A stretch of 64,000 nucleotides of DNA, taken from contig JABTBR010000002.1 in assembly GCA_013284265.1 (NCBI GenBank), positions 1-64,000 on the forward strand. The letters run 5' to 3'. This DNA comes from Oxalobacteraceae bacterium. Its GTDB lineage: Bacteria; Pseudomonadota; Gammaproteobacteria; Burkholderiales; Burkholderiaceae_D. Both the position numbers and the translations under genes were made by a program. Numbering within the stretch: the first letter of the stretch is position 1; each line of letters begins with the position of its first letter. The notes below the pieces were generated by a model. It did not search any database and was not told where the DNA came from. It was given only the letters and a program-made list of their open reading frames with translations. Below, one piece after another: positions 27,905-37,202 of the stretch.

Positions 27905-30745
27905 TTAGAACTTGTAGTTCGCGCCGAACTGATAGAGTCTGCCGCCATTGGTCTTGTAGGTGACCGCGTCGGAATCGACACCGTTGAATTCCACGTAAGG
28001 CGTTTTGTTCCAGTTGTTAGCCTGCAGGTAGACCGAGAAACCTTGCAGCATGCCCTTCTGGAATTCATACGATGCTTTCACATCCATGATGGTTTCGCCT
28101 TTGACGAAGGTCAGCTGCGAATTGTCCTGGAAGTCGGCGATCTGGCCGAGGAAGTCCGAACGCTTGCGAACCGTCCAGCCGATCTGGAAGCCACTCTTCT
28201 CGTAGTACAGACGCAGATTGCTGACTTGCTTGGACAGGCCTGGCAGCGGGATCTTGGTCGGCGCTACGTTCAGCGTCCCGAAACCGGCCGATGGCATTTC
28301 GATGCCGCTCGAGGTATTCGAGTAGTTAAAATCGACGCCGAAGCCATCGAGTACCGGGGTAAGCAGCGACAAAGGCAAACTGACCGACAGTTCATAGCCA
28401 TGGATGTTACCGCCGTCGCCGTTGGTAGGAACGGTCAGCATACCAATGGTCGAACCTTTGTTGGCGCCCGACGAAGGCAGCGGCGTCGTGGCGGAAACCT
28501 GGCTGGCGAAGTCGTAGATGCGAGGTGCGCGCAGGATGTAGGTATCGAGCTTTTTGTAGAACGCAGCAGCGCTGAAGTAAGCCTTCTTGCCGAAATACTT
28601 CTCATACGAGACGTCCAGTGCCTTGGCACGGAACGGTTCCAGTTTGGCATTACCGCCAGTACCCACCAGGATAGGATCGCCATGGGTGTTGCTCACGCCA
28701 AAGGCCGAGCTGGCACGCATATCGTCCAGATTGGAACGGGCCAGCACTTTGGCCAGGCCGAAGCGCAGCGCCTGATCGTTACCCAGGTCGAAGGACACGT
28801 TCGCGCTTGGCAGGAAGTCGTTGTACGAGGTGCCGTCCTGGAGCGTCGACGATGGGCAGGTTTCCACGGTGATGCCGGTGCAGGTGGCCAGGTCAACCTT
28901 GTTGCCGGTGGTCGATTGGCTGGTGTGCACGAACTGGGCGCCAACGTTACCACGGTAGCCGAAGCCAGCCAGGGTGCCTTCGAGCTCGCTCATGGCATAG
29001 GCGGTGCTGACTTTCTCGCTGACCGACCAGTCCTTGGCCAGCACGGTGGCATCGACCCAGCGTGCCAGGCTATAGACGCTGCCGATGCTGCCGGTAGGGT
29101 CCCAGGAAACGACAGGAATACCGGTGGTGCCGGCGATGCCCGTTTCGCTGCCAGGCATGACAGCGGTAGCGTAACCGCCACCTGGGCCATTGACCACCAG
29201 ACGACCTTCGGAACCGGTGCGCACTTTATTACGCTTGGTGTAATTGACGCCGAAGGAGGTGGCGACGATCGGGCCCAGTTCCATTTCGCGGCGGCCGCTC
29301 AGGCGGATCGCATCGACCTTGTCGTCCACGTCCGGCAGTGCCACATAACCTGCCTGCGGCGTGTTAGGACCACCACCCCAGCCGTCGACGTCGTTCAGCA
29401 GGGTCTTGCTGCGATCGGCGTAGTTGAAGCTAGGCGTGAATTTGACCTTGGACACATCCTTGCCGTCAAAGCCGGTCCAGGAAATCGTGCCCAGCTGATC
29501 GACTGGCGTATTGCCAGGCTGACCAGCGGTGGTTTCGTAACGCGAAGAGTGCTTGACCGCTTTCGAGTGCGACAGGTCGGCGATGGCGGTCCAGTCGTCT
29601 TTTTTCCAGGTGCCGTTCCAGCCCAGCGAGGTCAGCTTGTCTTCCGCGCGTTCCATGTGGTTACGCACCACGCCCTTGTAGCCGCTCATGGTGCCGTCGG
29701 TGGCCACGCCGCCGTTGACATTGGCGCTCAGCAGCTGGCCGGCCGGGTCATACATACCCCAAGAACCGTTGACCGAGCCTTCCAGGCCGGTCTTTTTCAG
29801 CGAGGCCTTGCCGGCCGAGTAGAACATGTCCAGCGAGGTCTTGAACTCTTTGTTAGGACGGAATTGCAGCGTCGCCGAAACGCCATCACGCTTGTCGGTC
29901 GAGGTTTCGGTATCGGCCTTGAAACCGGATGGGGTAAGCACATCGGCGCCGTTGAATTTCACGGTGCCGGTACCGGCGCCTTCAAATTTCTGCTGGCCGC
30001 CGCCGGTTTCCTTGAAGCTGGTCAGGCCAATGGCGACACCGACGGTGCGGTTGGCGAACTGGTCGACATAGCTGAAGGTGTAACGCGAGCCATCGCCCGT
30101 TGGCGAACCGGAACCCACACCGCTGCGTTCGGTACGCGCACCGACTGCCAGCACGCGCTTGGCGAAGTCCAGCGGCTGCACGGTGCGCAGATCGATGGTC
30201 GCGGCCAGACCCTGGCCGATGACGGTCGCGTCCGGGGTCTTGTAGATCATGGCGCTGCCGATCAGTTCCGCAGGGAACAGATCGAATTCAGGGCTGCGGG
30301 CATTGCCGGTGGAAGCCTGTTCGCGGCCGTTCAGCAGCGAACCGTTGAAACTAGGTGCCAGACCGCGCACGCTCACTTCGGCGGCTTTGCCGGAAGCGCG
30401 GCTGCGCTGGGCGGTCACGCCTGGCAGACGGGCGATCGACTCGGCGACGCTCGAGTCTGGCAGTTTGCCGATGTCTTCCGACGAAATGGCTTCGACGATG
30501 GAACTGGAATTCTTTTTGATCGAGATGGCTGCTTCGATACCGCGACGGATACCGGACACCACCACAGCCTGGACTGGCGCGTCGCCAGTGGCTTTTGCGT
30601 CGACGGCTTTTGGCGCATCAACGGCTGCGGCTTCCTGTGCATACACAGAACCAGCCAGCATCGACAGGAACACGGCGCAGCCTGCTGCGACCGGGTTCAG
30701 TTGGAAAGCAGCGCTATTCGAGCGCTTCTTTGCGAAAATTTTCAT
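27905..30745 (-). CDS. TonB-dependent outer-membrane receptor (probable maltodextrin receptor)
   Basis: A 946-residue TonB-dependent transporter. The signal peptide ends GSVYA-QEAA. A plug domain follows (VVVSGIRRGIEAAISIKKN, IGKLPDSSVAESIARLPGV, VSVRGLAPSFNGSLLNGRE), then a 22-strand type barrel ending in the classic aromatic terminus YQFGANYKF. No STN signalling domain is present, so regulation is not through an anti-sigma factor. ATG 30745 follows GGGGACATTTA. Substrate is inferred as maltodextrins from the flanking GH13 gene and shared candidate operators. It is the first gene of a receptor, halogenase-like, antiporter operon. Confidence 0.93.
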   Translation of the reverse strand: MKIFAKKRSNSAAFQLNPVAAGCAVFLSMLAGSVYAQEAAAVDAPKAVDAKATGDAPVQAVVVSGIRRGIEAAISIKKNSSSIVEAISSEDIGKLPDSSVAESIARLPGVTAQRSRASGKAAEVSVRGLAPSFNGSLLNGREQASTGNARSPEFDLFPAELIGSAMIYKTPDATVIGQGLAATIDLRTVQPLDFAKRVLAVGARTERSGVGSGSPTGDGSRYTFSYVDQFANRTVGVAIGLTSFKETGGGQQKFEGAGTGTVKFNGADVLTPSGFKADTETSTDKRDGVSATLQFRPNKEFKTSLDMFYSAGKASLKKTGLEGSVNGSWGMYDPAGQLLSANVNGGVATDGTMSGYKGVVRNHMERAEDKLTSLGWNGTWKKDDWTAIADLSHSKAVKHSSRYETTAGQPGNTPVDQLGTISWTGFDGKDVSKVKFTPSFNYADRSKTLLNDVDGWGGGPNTPQAGYVALPDVDDKVDAIRLSGRREMELGPIVATSFGVNYTKRNKVRTGSEGRLVVNGPGGGYATAVMPGSETGIAGTTGIPVVSWDPTGSIGSVYSLARWVDATVLAKDWSVSEKVSTAYAMSELEGTLAGFGYRGNVGAQFVHTSQSTTGNKVDLATCTGITVETCPSSTLQDGTSYNDFLPSANVSFDLGNDQALRFGLAKVLARSNLDDMRASSAFGVSNTHGDPILVGTGGNAKLEPFRAKALDVSYEKYFGKKAYFSAAAFYKKLDTYILRAPRIYDFASQVSATTPLPSSGANKGSTIGMLTVPTNGDGGNIHGYELSVSLPLSLLTPVLDGFGVDFNYSNTSSGIEMPSAGFGTLNVAPTKIPLPGLSKQVSNLRLYYEKSGFQIGWTVRKRSDFLGQIADFQDNSQLTFVKGETIMDVKASYEFQKGMLQGFSVYLQANNWNKTPYVEFNGVDSDAVTYKTNGGRLYQFGANYKF

Positions 30746-30872
30746 TAAATGTCCCCTACATGACACCAAAAATAATTCCCGCAACCATCAGCTACACAGC
30801 TTGCGCCAGCGCTTCTAACTACACGGGATCCAAGGAAAACTGGCGTTCTGAAGACGCCCTGAGAAGAATTTT

Positions 30873-30885
30873 GTACTAAAACTAG
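30873..30885. promoter_or_regulatory. Weak candidate operator GTACT-AAA-ACTAG
   Basis: Two mismatches to GTAGT-N3-ACTAC, 128 bp before the TonB receptor start. Listed because it sits on the receptor side of the divergent region. Confidence 0.25.
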
Positions 30886-31003
30886 ATTCTGTGTCAATCG
30901 AAGTTCATTTTTGCTAGGCATTAAATTATCGATTCAAAGCGGTTTGCCCCGTGATTCGCCCGTAGACGTTGTATTTCAACGACATGCGAAATATCAAGGC
31001 GAT

Positions 31004-31016
31004 GTAGTACAACTAC
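31004..31016. promoter_or_regulatory. Candidate operator GTAGT-ACA-ACTAC
   Basis: A perfect dyad, extendable to TGTAGT-ACA-ACTACA (31003-31017), in the middle of the divergent receptor/amylase region. Best-conserved member of the set. Confidence 0.6.
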
Positions 31017-31306
31017 AAATTTGATGGAAATCTTGTCTTTTTCGATATCGCACAAACTACAGCCGATGGCGGCGTCGGCCAAAAAACGGGCCTGGAAAGC
31101 CAAAAACCGGCGGAAAACCAGCTTTCTGGCTCCTGGGCGACAGAAAAATTGTCAATGGATCTGTATTAATACTAGAAATTGCTCAGGCTCCATAACACTG
31201 CACAGCCAGCCTTTTCCTTTGATCACCCTTGTTTTTCATAGTATTCTTCGAAAAACGATAGCAAAACGTTCATACCGTCCTGCGTTCTGAGGGTAAGCTA
31301 CATGGA

Positions 31307-31319
31307 GTAGTCGCACTAC
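31307..31319. promoter_or_regulatory. Candidate operator GTAGT-CGC-ACTAC
   Basis: A perfect dyad, extendable by one pair to AGTAGT-CGC-ACTACT, 24 bp before the start of the cyclomaltodextrinase-like gene. The position suits repression by promoter occlusion. Confidence 0.6.
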
Positions 31320-31343
31320 TTCCTTACAATAATGGAGATGGCA

Positions 31344-33203
31344 ATGCAGAAAATGATCGCCGCCGCGCTGCTGGCGGCTGGATCGGTGCTGGGCGCCGGC
31401 GCCCTGGCCCAGGACTACCGCATCGAGCACCTGGAACCGGCGTTCTGGTGGAGCGGCATGCACGGCAGCCGCCTGCAGTTGATGGTGCATGGCAAGCGCA
31501 TCGCCGACCTCGATCCCACGCTCAGCTATCCGGGCGTGCGCCTGGCCGGCGTGACCCGGGTGGCCAATCCCAATTACCTGTTCCTCGATCTGGAGCTGGA
31601 CCCCGACACCAGGCCCGGCAGTTTCGACCTCCGCTTCCAGCGCGGCGCCAAACAGGTCCATTACCGCTACCAGCTACTGGCGCGCGCGCCGCAATCGGCC
31701 CAGCGCGCCAGTTTCAGCGGCGCCGACGTGATCTACGAGCTGATGCCCGACCGCTTCGCCAACGGCAATCCGGCCAACGACAATGTGGCCGGCATGCCGG
31801 ACCGGCACAAGCGCGAGGATGGCAGCGGCCGCCACGGCGGCGACCTGCAGGGCATGCTGGACCATCTGGACTATGTGGCCGAACAGGGCTACACCATGGT
31901 CTGGCCCACGCCGCTGCTGGAGTCGAACACCCAGGCTTACTCCTACCATGGCTATGCCGCCACCGACTACTACAAGATCGATCCCCGTTACGGCAGCAAT
32001 GAAGACTTCCGCAACTATGTGGCGCAGGCGCGCAAGCGCGGCATCGGCGTGATCCAGGACGTGGTGCTGAACCATATCGGCAAGCGCCACTGGTGGATGA
32101 GCGACCTGCCCACACCCGACTGGAACAACTACGGCGGCCAGCTCGTCATCACCGACCACCACCGGGTGGCGCTGCAGGACCCTTACGCCTCGGCCCAGGA
32201 CAAGCGCAATTACACCGGCGGCTGGTTCTCCGACAGCATGCCGGACCTGAACCAGCGCAATCCCCTGCTGGCCAATTACCTGATCCAGAACACCATCTGG
32301 TGGATCGAATATGCCGGTCTGGCCGGCCTGCGGGTCGATACCTATAGTTATTCCGATCCGGCCTTCCTGAGCGAATGGTCGGGCCGCATGCGCGCGGAAT
32401 ACCCGCATCTGAATATGGTGGGCGAGGAATGGAGCCCGCTGGTGCCGGTGGTGGCGCGCTGGCAGGAGGGCAAGCAGAACTTCGACGGCTATGTCTCGCA
32501 CATGCCGAGCATGATGGACTTCCCGCTGGCCGACAGCCTGCGCCGCGCCCTGTCGGCCGCCGACGGCGACGAATATGGCCTCAACAATTTATACGAGACG
32601 CTGTCGCAGGATCATCTGTATTCGAACGCGGCCAATCTGGTCATGATCGAGAGTAACCACGATCTGGCGCGCAGCTTCAGCGTCCTCAATGAAGACGACG
32701 ACTTGTTCCGCATGGGACTGGCCTATGTGCTGACGGTGCCGCGCATTCCCCAGCTGTACAGCGGCATGGAGATTCAAATGACCAGCACCGTCAAGGGCCG
32801 CGACGACCCCGCCTACCGGCGCGACTTCCCCGGCGGCTGGGCTGGCGACAAGGTCAATGCCTTCACCGGCCAGGGACTCAGCGCGCAGCAGCTGGCGGCG
32901 CAGGCCTATGTGAAGAAACTGCTCAACTGGCGCAAGAGCCAGACCGTCATCCACAGCGGCAAAACCATGCACTTCGGACCGGAGCAGAACAGCTATGTCT
33001 ATTTCCGCTACAACGACAGTCAAAAAATCATGGTGGTGCTGAACAAGAACAAGACGACGACGGTGCTGGCGACCGCGCGCTTTGCCGAGATGCTCGGCGG
33101 CGTGGGCAGCGGTGTCGATGTCGCCACCGGCAAGACCTATACGCTGAAAGACACCCTGACCGTACCGGCGCGATCGGCGCTAATCCTGGAGCTCAAGCCA
33201 TGA
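31344..33203 (+). CDS. GH13 cyclomaltodextrinase/neopullulanase-like enzyme, exported
   Basis: A 619-residue GH13 protein. The signal peptide is MQKMIAAALLAAGSVLGAGA, then LA-QDY. An N-terminal beta-sandwich (IEHLEPAFWWSGMHGSRLQLMVHG) is the cyclomaltodextrinase N-domain type also seen in periplasmic SusA-like enzymes. Barrel motifs: QDVVLNHIG, GLRVDTYSY (nucleophile Asp332), MVGEEWS (acid Glu361) and IESNHDLAR (Asp440). ATG 31344 is preferred because GGAG lies 8 bases before it. It should hydrolyse imported maltodextrins or cyclodextrins in the periplasm. Its stop overlaps the start of the following esterase gene. Confidence 0.92.
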   Translation: MQKMIAAALLAAGSVLGAGALAQDYRIEHLEPAFWWSGMHGSRLQLMVHGKRIADLDPTLSYPGVRLAGVTRVANPNYLFLDLELDPDTRPGSFDLRFQRGAKQVHYRYQLLARAPQSAQRASFSGADVIYELMPDRFANGNPANDNVAGMPDRHKREDGSGRHGGDLQGMLDHLDYVAEQGYTMVWPTPLLESNTQAYSYHGYAATDYYKIDPRYGSNEDFRNYVAQARKRGIGVIQDVVLNHIGKRHWWMSDLPTPDWNNYGGQLVITDHHRVALQDPYASAQDKRNYTGGWFSDSMPDLNQRNPLLANYLIQNTIWWIEYAGLAGLRVDTYSYSDPAFLSEWSGRMRAEYPHLNMVGEEWSPLVPVVARWQEGKQNFDGYVSHMPSMMDFPLADSLRRALSAADGDEYGLNNLYETLSQDHLYSNAANLVMIESNHDLARSFSVLNEDDDLFRMGLAYVLTVPRIPQLYSGMEIQMTSTVKGRDDPAYRRDFPGGWAGDKVNAFTGQGLSAQQLAAQAYVKKLLNWRKSQTVIHSGKTMHFGPEQNSYVYFRYNDSQKIMVVLNKNKTTTVLATARFAEMLGGVGSGVDVATGKTYTLKDTLTVPARSALILELKP

Positions 33204-34099
33204 AGACATCAAACCGACCTACCCTGCGCGCCGCGGCGTGCATACTGCTCGCGGCGCTGAGCACTGTGGCGCACCTGTCCGGACAGGCACAGACGCCAGC
33301 GGCAACGCCAACTACGGCGGCCGGCGCGGGCGCCGGTGTGCCGGCCCCACGCATCACGCTGGTGGAAAACTTCGCCTCGCCGCAGCTGGGCAACAGCCGC
33401 AGCCTGCGCATCTATCTGCCGCCCGGCTACGCCCAGCATCCGCAGCAGCGCTATCCGGTGCTGTATATGCACGATGGCCAGAACCTGTTCGATGCGCGCA
33501 CCGCCGCCTATGGCGTGGAATGGGGTATCGACGAAACCATGGACCGCCTGATCGCCAGCGGCCAGATTCGTCCGGCCATCGTGGTTGGCATCGACAACAC
33601 GCCCGACCGCTTCCCGGAATACACGCCCTGCTGCGATCCGAAATACGGCGGCGGCAAAATCGACGCTTACGCGCGCTTCATTGTCGATACCGTCAAGCCG
33701 TATGTGGACAGCCACTGGCGCACCCTGAGCGGGCGCGAGGATACGGCCATCATGGGTTCCTCGCTGGGCGGGATCGCCTCGGTCTACATCGCGCAGCACT
33801 ATCCGCAGGTGTTTTCACGCGCGGGCGGGGTGTCGAGTTCGTTCTGGTGGAATGAGCGTGTGATGGTCGAGCATCCGCATGCCAAGGTGCCGGTGCGCTT
33901 CTACATCGATGCCGGCACCGATGACGACGGACTGGAAGGCACGGAGGCGATGCGCAAGGCCATGCTGGCGCAGGGCTACAAGCTGGGGGAGGATTTGTAT
34001 TTTTATGCGGACCAGGGCGGCATCCACAATGAAAAGTCGTGGGCGGCACGGGTGCATCTTCCGCTTACGTGGTTCTTTGGCGGCGCTGCGGTCAAATGA
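33200..34099 (+). CDS. Alpha/beta-hydrolase, esterase-D/enterochelin-esterase-like, exported
   Basis: A 299-residue hydrolase. The signal peptide spans residues 1-31, followed by an Ala/Thr-rich linker to about residue 50. The fold is that of putative esterases: LRIYLPPGY, YPVLYMHDGQNLFD, the nucleophile elbow GSSLGG and a final catalytic His in YADQGGIHNEKSW. It starts inside the end of the GH13 gene (ATGA overlap), so the two are co-translated. It may remove acyl groups from glucans, or act on an unrelated ester; the sequence does not decide. Confidence 0.85.
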   Translation: MKTSNRPTLRAAACILLAALSTVAHLSGQAQTPAATPTTAAGAGAGVPAPRITLVENFASPQLGNSRSLRIYLPPGYAQHPQQRYPVLYMHDGQNLFDARTAAYGVEWGIDETMDRLIASGQIRPAIVVGIDNTPDRFPEYTPCCDPKYGGGKIDAYARFIVDTVKPYVDSHWRTLSGREDTAIMGSSLGGIASVYIAQHYPQVFSRAGGVSSSFWWNERVMVEHPHAKVPVRFYIDAGTDDDGLEGTEAMRKAMLAQGYKLGEDLYFYADQGGIHNEKSWAARVHLPLTWFFGGAAVK

Positions 34100-34125
34100 T
34101 GGCTGGTGCGGGCCGCTGGCCTTCT

Positions 34126-34229
34126 TAAAACCCAAGGCAAAGAGCCGGGGGCCGGTCCCAACGGGACCGGCGGGGCGCAGCCCCTCTCCGGACCCTGGGG
34201 TCAGACCCCAGGGTTACGCCGTGGGTTTC
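34126..34229. repeat. Dispersed palindromic intergenic repeat, copy 5 (long form)
   Basis: AAAACCCAAGGCAAAGAGCC at the left, GGCCGGTCCC-GGGACCGGC inner hairpin, and ACGCCGTGGGTTTC at the right. Same layout as copy 1, with base changes in the inner stem that keep pairing (GTCCCAACGGGAC against GTCCCAAAGGGAC). It lies between convergent genes. Confidence 0.9.
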
Positions 34230-34300
34230 AAGCAGCAGCCAGCAACACGCCAGCAAAAAACCACAATCAAAGCATTTTCCTCAACCGTATCAATGCCGAC

Positions 34301-35944
34301 TTAAGTATGCGCCGCCAGCGTCAGCGCCCGTTGCGGCGCGCGGGCGCCGGTACGGGCGGCATGCGCTTCGCCACCGTCGCTCAGCTTGAAGATGCTGACC
34401 GCTTCCGACAAGCTGGCCGCCTGCTGCTGCAGCGAGTCGGCCGCAGCCGCCGCTTCTTCCACCAGCGCCGCGTTCTGCTGGGTCACGCTATCCATCTGAC
34501 TCACCGCGATGCTGATCTGCTCGATGCCGTCGCGCTGCTCCACGCTGGCCGTGGAGATCTCGCCGATGATGGCCGTCACGCGCTGCACGCTGCTGACCAC
34601 TTCATCCATGGTCTGGCCGGCCTGGCCAGCCAGTCGGCTGCCCGTCTCCACCCGTCCGACCGAGTCGCCGATCAGTTCCTTGATTTCCTTGGCCGCCGCC
34701 GCCGAGCGCTGGGCCAGATTGCGCACCTCGGAGGCCACCACGGCAAAACCGCGTCCCTGCTCGCCGGCGCGGGCCGCTTCCACCGCCGCGTTCAGCGCCA
34801 GGATATTGGTCTGAAAGGCGATGCCGTCGATCACGCCGATGATGTCGACGATCTTGCGCGAAGCTTCGTTGATCGAGCCCATGGTGCTGACCATCTGCCC
34901 GACCGCATCGCCACCGCGCGCGGCCACCGACGAGGCGACGTCGGCCAGACGGCAGGCTTCGGCGGCGTTTTCATTGTTATGCTGGACGGTGGTAGTCAGT
35001 TGCACCATGGCGGCGGCGGTCTGTTCCAGCGAGCTGGCCTGCTCTTCGGTGCGCGACGACAGGTCCAGATTGCCGTTGGCGATTTCCACCGAGGCCGTGG
35101 CGATAGTGTCCGTCCCGTGCCTTACCCTGCCGACGATATCCGACAAATTGCCCTGCATGGTTTTGAGCGCGCGCAGCAGGTCGCCGATTTCGTCGCGGCT
35201 GCTGGCCTTCACCTCGGTGCGCAAATCGCCGGCGGCCACGGTTTGCGCCAGTTGCACCGCCCGATCCAGCGGCCGGGTGATGCTGCGTATCAGCGACATC
35301 ATCGCCACCGCCCCCACCACCATCGTCACCAGCACGGTGGCCAGCATGATCGTGGTCGCCTTTTCATGTTCGGCCGCATTGGCGGCGCCCATGTCCAGGG
35401 TAACCTTGCGCGCCTGCTCGGCGATGAAGGCGACGATATCGTCGATCTTTTTGGTCGGTTCGCGATCCATACCCTTGACCAGGCCATCGACGATGTGGGC
35501 GCTGTCCGGATTGACTGGATCGTATTTTTGCAGCGCGGCCTGATATTTATTGACCAGATCGACCTGGGTTTTGATCGCCTCGTCCACCATCGGCGTGCTG
35601 ATCTGAGCTTTTTCCAGCAGCACTTTCAATTTGGCCAGTTCGCCCCGGGTGGTTTCTCCGCTCTTGACGAAGGCCTTGCTGTACTTCTCGAAGGCGGCAG
35701 GATCATTGCCGCGGAGCAAAATATTCTTCCATTCCTGCACCTGGATCTTGAATTCCACCTGGGCGCTACGGCCCATGTCCATGGCCTCGCCCATCACGTC
35801 GGCACGCGCCATGGCGGCGCCGCTGCGCTCATTGCTACTGCTGAGAGCACGCCAGCCGCCACCACCGACGATCATCAGCGCAATAAAGAAAAATACGCCC
35901 AGCAAGCCGAGCCGCACGCCGATTTTCAGATTGGCGAGTTTCAT
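34301..35944 (-). CDS. Methyl-accepting chemotaxis protein
   Basis: A 547-residue transmembrane chemoreceptor. Residues about 10-30 form TM1 ([18 protein letters not shown]), followed by a periplasmic four-helix-bundle domain, TM2 near residues 185-210 ([21 protein letters not shown]), HAMP ([22 protein letters not shown]), and the signalling coiled coil with the conserved tip [20 protein letters not shown]. There is no C-terminal CheR/CheB pentapeptide. ATG 35944 is chosen because AAGGGGA precedes it and TM1 begins 10 residues later. The ligand is unknown and no che genes are nearby. Confidence 0.93.
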   Translation of the reverse strand: MKLANLKIGVRLGLLGVFFFIALMIVGGGGWRALSSSNERSGAAMARADVMGEAMDMGRSAQVEFKIQVQEWKNILLRGNDPAAFEKYSKAFVKSGETTRGELAKLKVLLEKAQISTPMVDEAIKTQVDLVNKYQAALQKYDPVNPDSAHIVDGLVKGMDREPTKKIDDIVAFIAEQARKVTLDMGAANAAEHEKATTIMLATVLVTMVVGAVAMMSLIRSITRPLDRAVQLAQTVAAGDLRTEVKASSRDEIGDLLRALKTMQGNLSDIVGRVRHGTDTIATASVEIANGNLDLSSRTEEQASSLEQTAAAMVQLTTTVQHNNENAAEACRLADVASSVAARGGDAVGQMVSTMGSINEASRKIVDIIGVIDGIAFQTNILALNAAVEAARAGEQGRGFAVVASEVRNLAQRSAAAAKEIKELIGDSVGRVETGSRLAGQAGQTMDEVVSSVQRVTAIIGEISTASVEQRDGIEQISIAVSQMDSVTQQNAALVEEAAAAADSLQQQAASLSEAVSIFKLSDGGEAHAARTGARAPQRALTLAAHT

Positions 35945-36075
35945 GGCAGTCCCCTTCGATATGCAACGCACAGATAAAAGTAACTTCAGTGCATCATGCG
36001 CTTCCAACTGGAAAAAGCCAATCTCCAGCAAGGCGGAAAGCGCAGATTCTCACAGATTCTCACCACGGCAACAAT

Positions 36076-36597
36076 TCAAGTCACAGTGGGGAATTCAATG
36101 CTGTAAAGATTGCTACCGCTATTATCCGATGTCAGCTGGACAAATTCGACAAAAACCAGTCCAAGCTTTTGCAACAGGCGGTTGGAGACCAGATTCTCCG
36201 GCGAGGTAATACCAAGCAAGCGCTTGAGTTTAAGGTCGTCGCGGGCATGGGCCACCACGGCGGCGGCCGCTTCATAGGCATAGCCCTGCCCCCAGTAGGC
36301 GGGCCGCAGCGCATAGCCGATGTCCACGTCCGGCAAGGTGTCGCGCTTGAGCAGGCCGCACAGGCCGATCGGCGCGCCATCGCTCAATTGCTCGACCAGA
36401 TAGAGCGAAAAGCCGCGTTCGAGCTGGGCCAGGCAGGGGCCGTCCAGAATGGCCGCGCGCGCCGCGTCCAGGGTGTGGATATTGCGCTGGCCGATGTGCT
36501 GTATCCACGAAGGATCGTTGACCAGGTCGAAATAAAACGCGGCATCGCCGGCATGGATGGTCCGCAGGCGCAGGCGCGCCGTCCGCAGGATTTCCAT
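36076..36597 (-). CDS. GNAT acetyltransferase (RimJ/RimL-like)
   Basis: A 173-residue N-acetyltransferase. It begins MEILRTARLRLRTIHAGDA, a RimL-type start. The acetyl-CoA region is GYALRPAYWGQGYAYEAAAAVV, followed by KRLLGITSPENLVSNRLLQKLG, typical of the RimJ/RimL branch that modifies protein N-termini or small amines. TGAGGCGC places a ribosome site before ATG 36597, only five bases after the preceding acetyltransferase stop, so the two are coupled. The substrate is not predictable. Confidence 0.87.
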   Translation of the reverse strand: MEILRTARLRLRTIHAGDAAFYFDLVNDPSWIQHIGQRNIHTLDAARAAILDGPCLAQLERGFSLYLVEQLSDGAPIGLCGLLKRDTLPDVDIGYALRPAYWGQGYAYEAAAAVVAHARDDLKLKRLLGITSPENLVSNRLLQKLGLVFVEFVQLTSDNSGSNLYSIEFPTVT

Positions 36598-36602
36598 GCG
36601 CC

Positions 36603-37121
36603 TCAGGCGGGCCAGTTGGCCGGATCGTCGAGCATCTGGTACATCACGTAGACGTCGACAAAACCCAGCTGCTGGTGGCGGTAGGCCATCGGCAGCGTGC
36701 CGATGACGGAAAAGCCCAGGTGCTTCCACAGCACCACGGCGGCCACATTGGTGCTGACCACATAATTGAACTGCATCGCCAGGAAGCCCTGGTCGCGGGC
36801 CTGGCGCAGGCAGTGGCGGCCCAGCATTTTGCCGATGCCGATGCCCTGGGCGGCCGGGCTGACCATGAAGGAGGCGCTGGCCACATGGGAGCCGCGGTCG
36901 AGCTGATTGGGGATAAGTTTGTACATGCCGACCAGCCGTTCGCCATTGAGCACGGCCACGAAGGTGGCAATGCCGGGGCCGAACCAGAACGCATGGCAGG
37001 CGTCGCGGCTGGTATTGGCCGCGAAATAGAAGGTGTCGCCGCTGGCGACGAGTTCCTGGAAAATCAGCCACATCGACTCAAAATCGGCTTCCGTGGCGGG
37101 GCGGATCTCAATCTCTTTCAA
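36603..37121 (-). CDS. GNAT family N-acetyltransferase
   Basis: A 172-residue acetyltransferase. The body starts IEIRPATEADFESMWLIFQEL and the acetyl-CoA motif is SFMVSPAAQGIGIGKMLGRHCL, followed by VVSTNVAAVVLWKHLGFSVIGTLP. The best start is TTG 37121, preceded by GGAG at 5-6 bases; the longer open frame adds residues without family support. It heads a two-gene acetyltransferase operon. A similar protein acting on amino acids or antibiotics is possible, but no specific substrate can be claimed. Confidence 0.82.
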   Translation of the reverse strand: MKEIEIRPATEADFESMWLIFQELVASGDTFYFAANTSRDACHAFWFGPGIATFVAVLNGERLVGMYKLIPNQLDRGSHVASASFMVSPAAQGIGIGKMLGRHCLRQARDQGFLAMQFNYVVSTNVAAVVLWKHLGFSVIGTLPMAYRHQQLGFVDVYVMYQMLDDPANWPA

Positions 37122-37202
37122 GGCAACTCCAACTGGGTTGGGTGATGAGCGATTGTGGGGTATTTCCGGAAGCAAGTCCAGCGCGCAGATGCAATCGCGG
37201 CG

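Larger units (their letters stand above)
30746..31343. other. Divergent regulatory region, TonB receptor / cyclomaltodextrinase-like gene
   Basis: A 598-bp gene-free stretch with lower G+C than its flanks. It carries two good GTAGT-N3-ACTAC sites (31004, 31307) and one weak one (30873). I see no small gene or structured RNA of convincing strength in it. Confidence 0.6.

Noticed and set aside
31045..31062. Extra ACTAC half-sites near 31050 and 23600
   Set aside because: Only one arm is present; the opposite arm does not match GTAGT, so they were not counted as operators.
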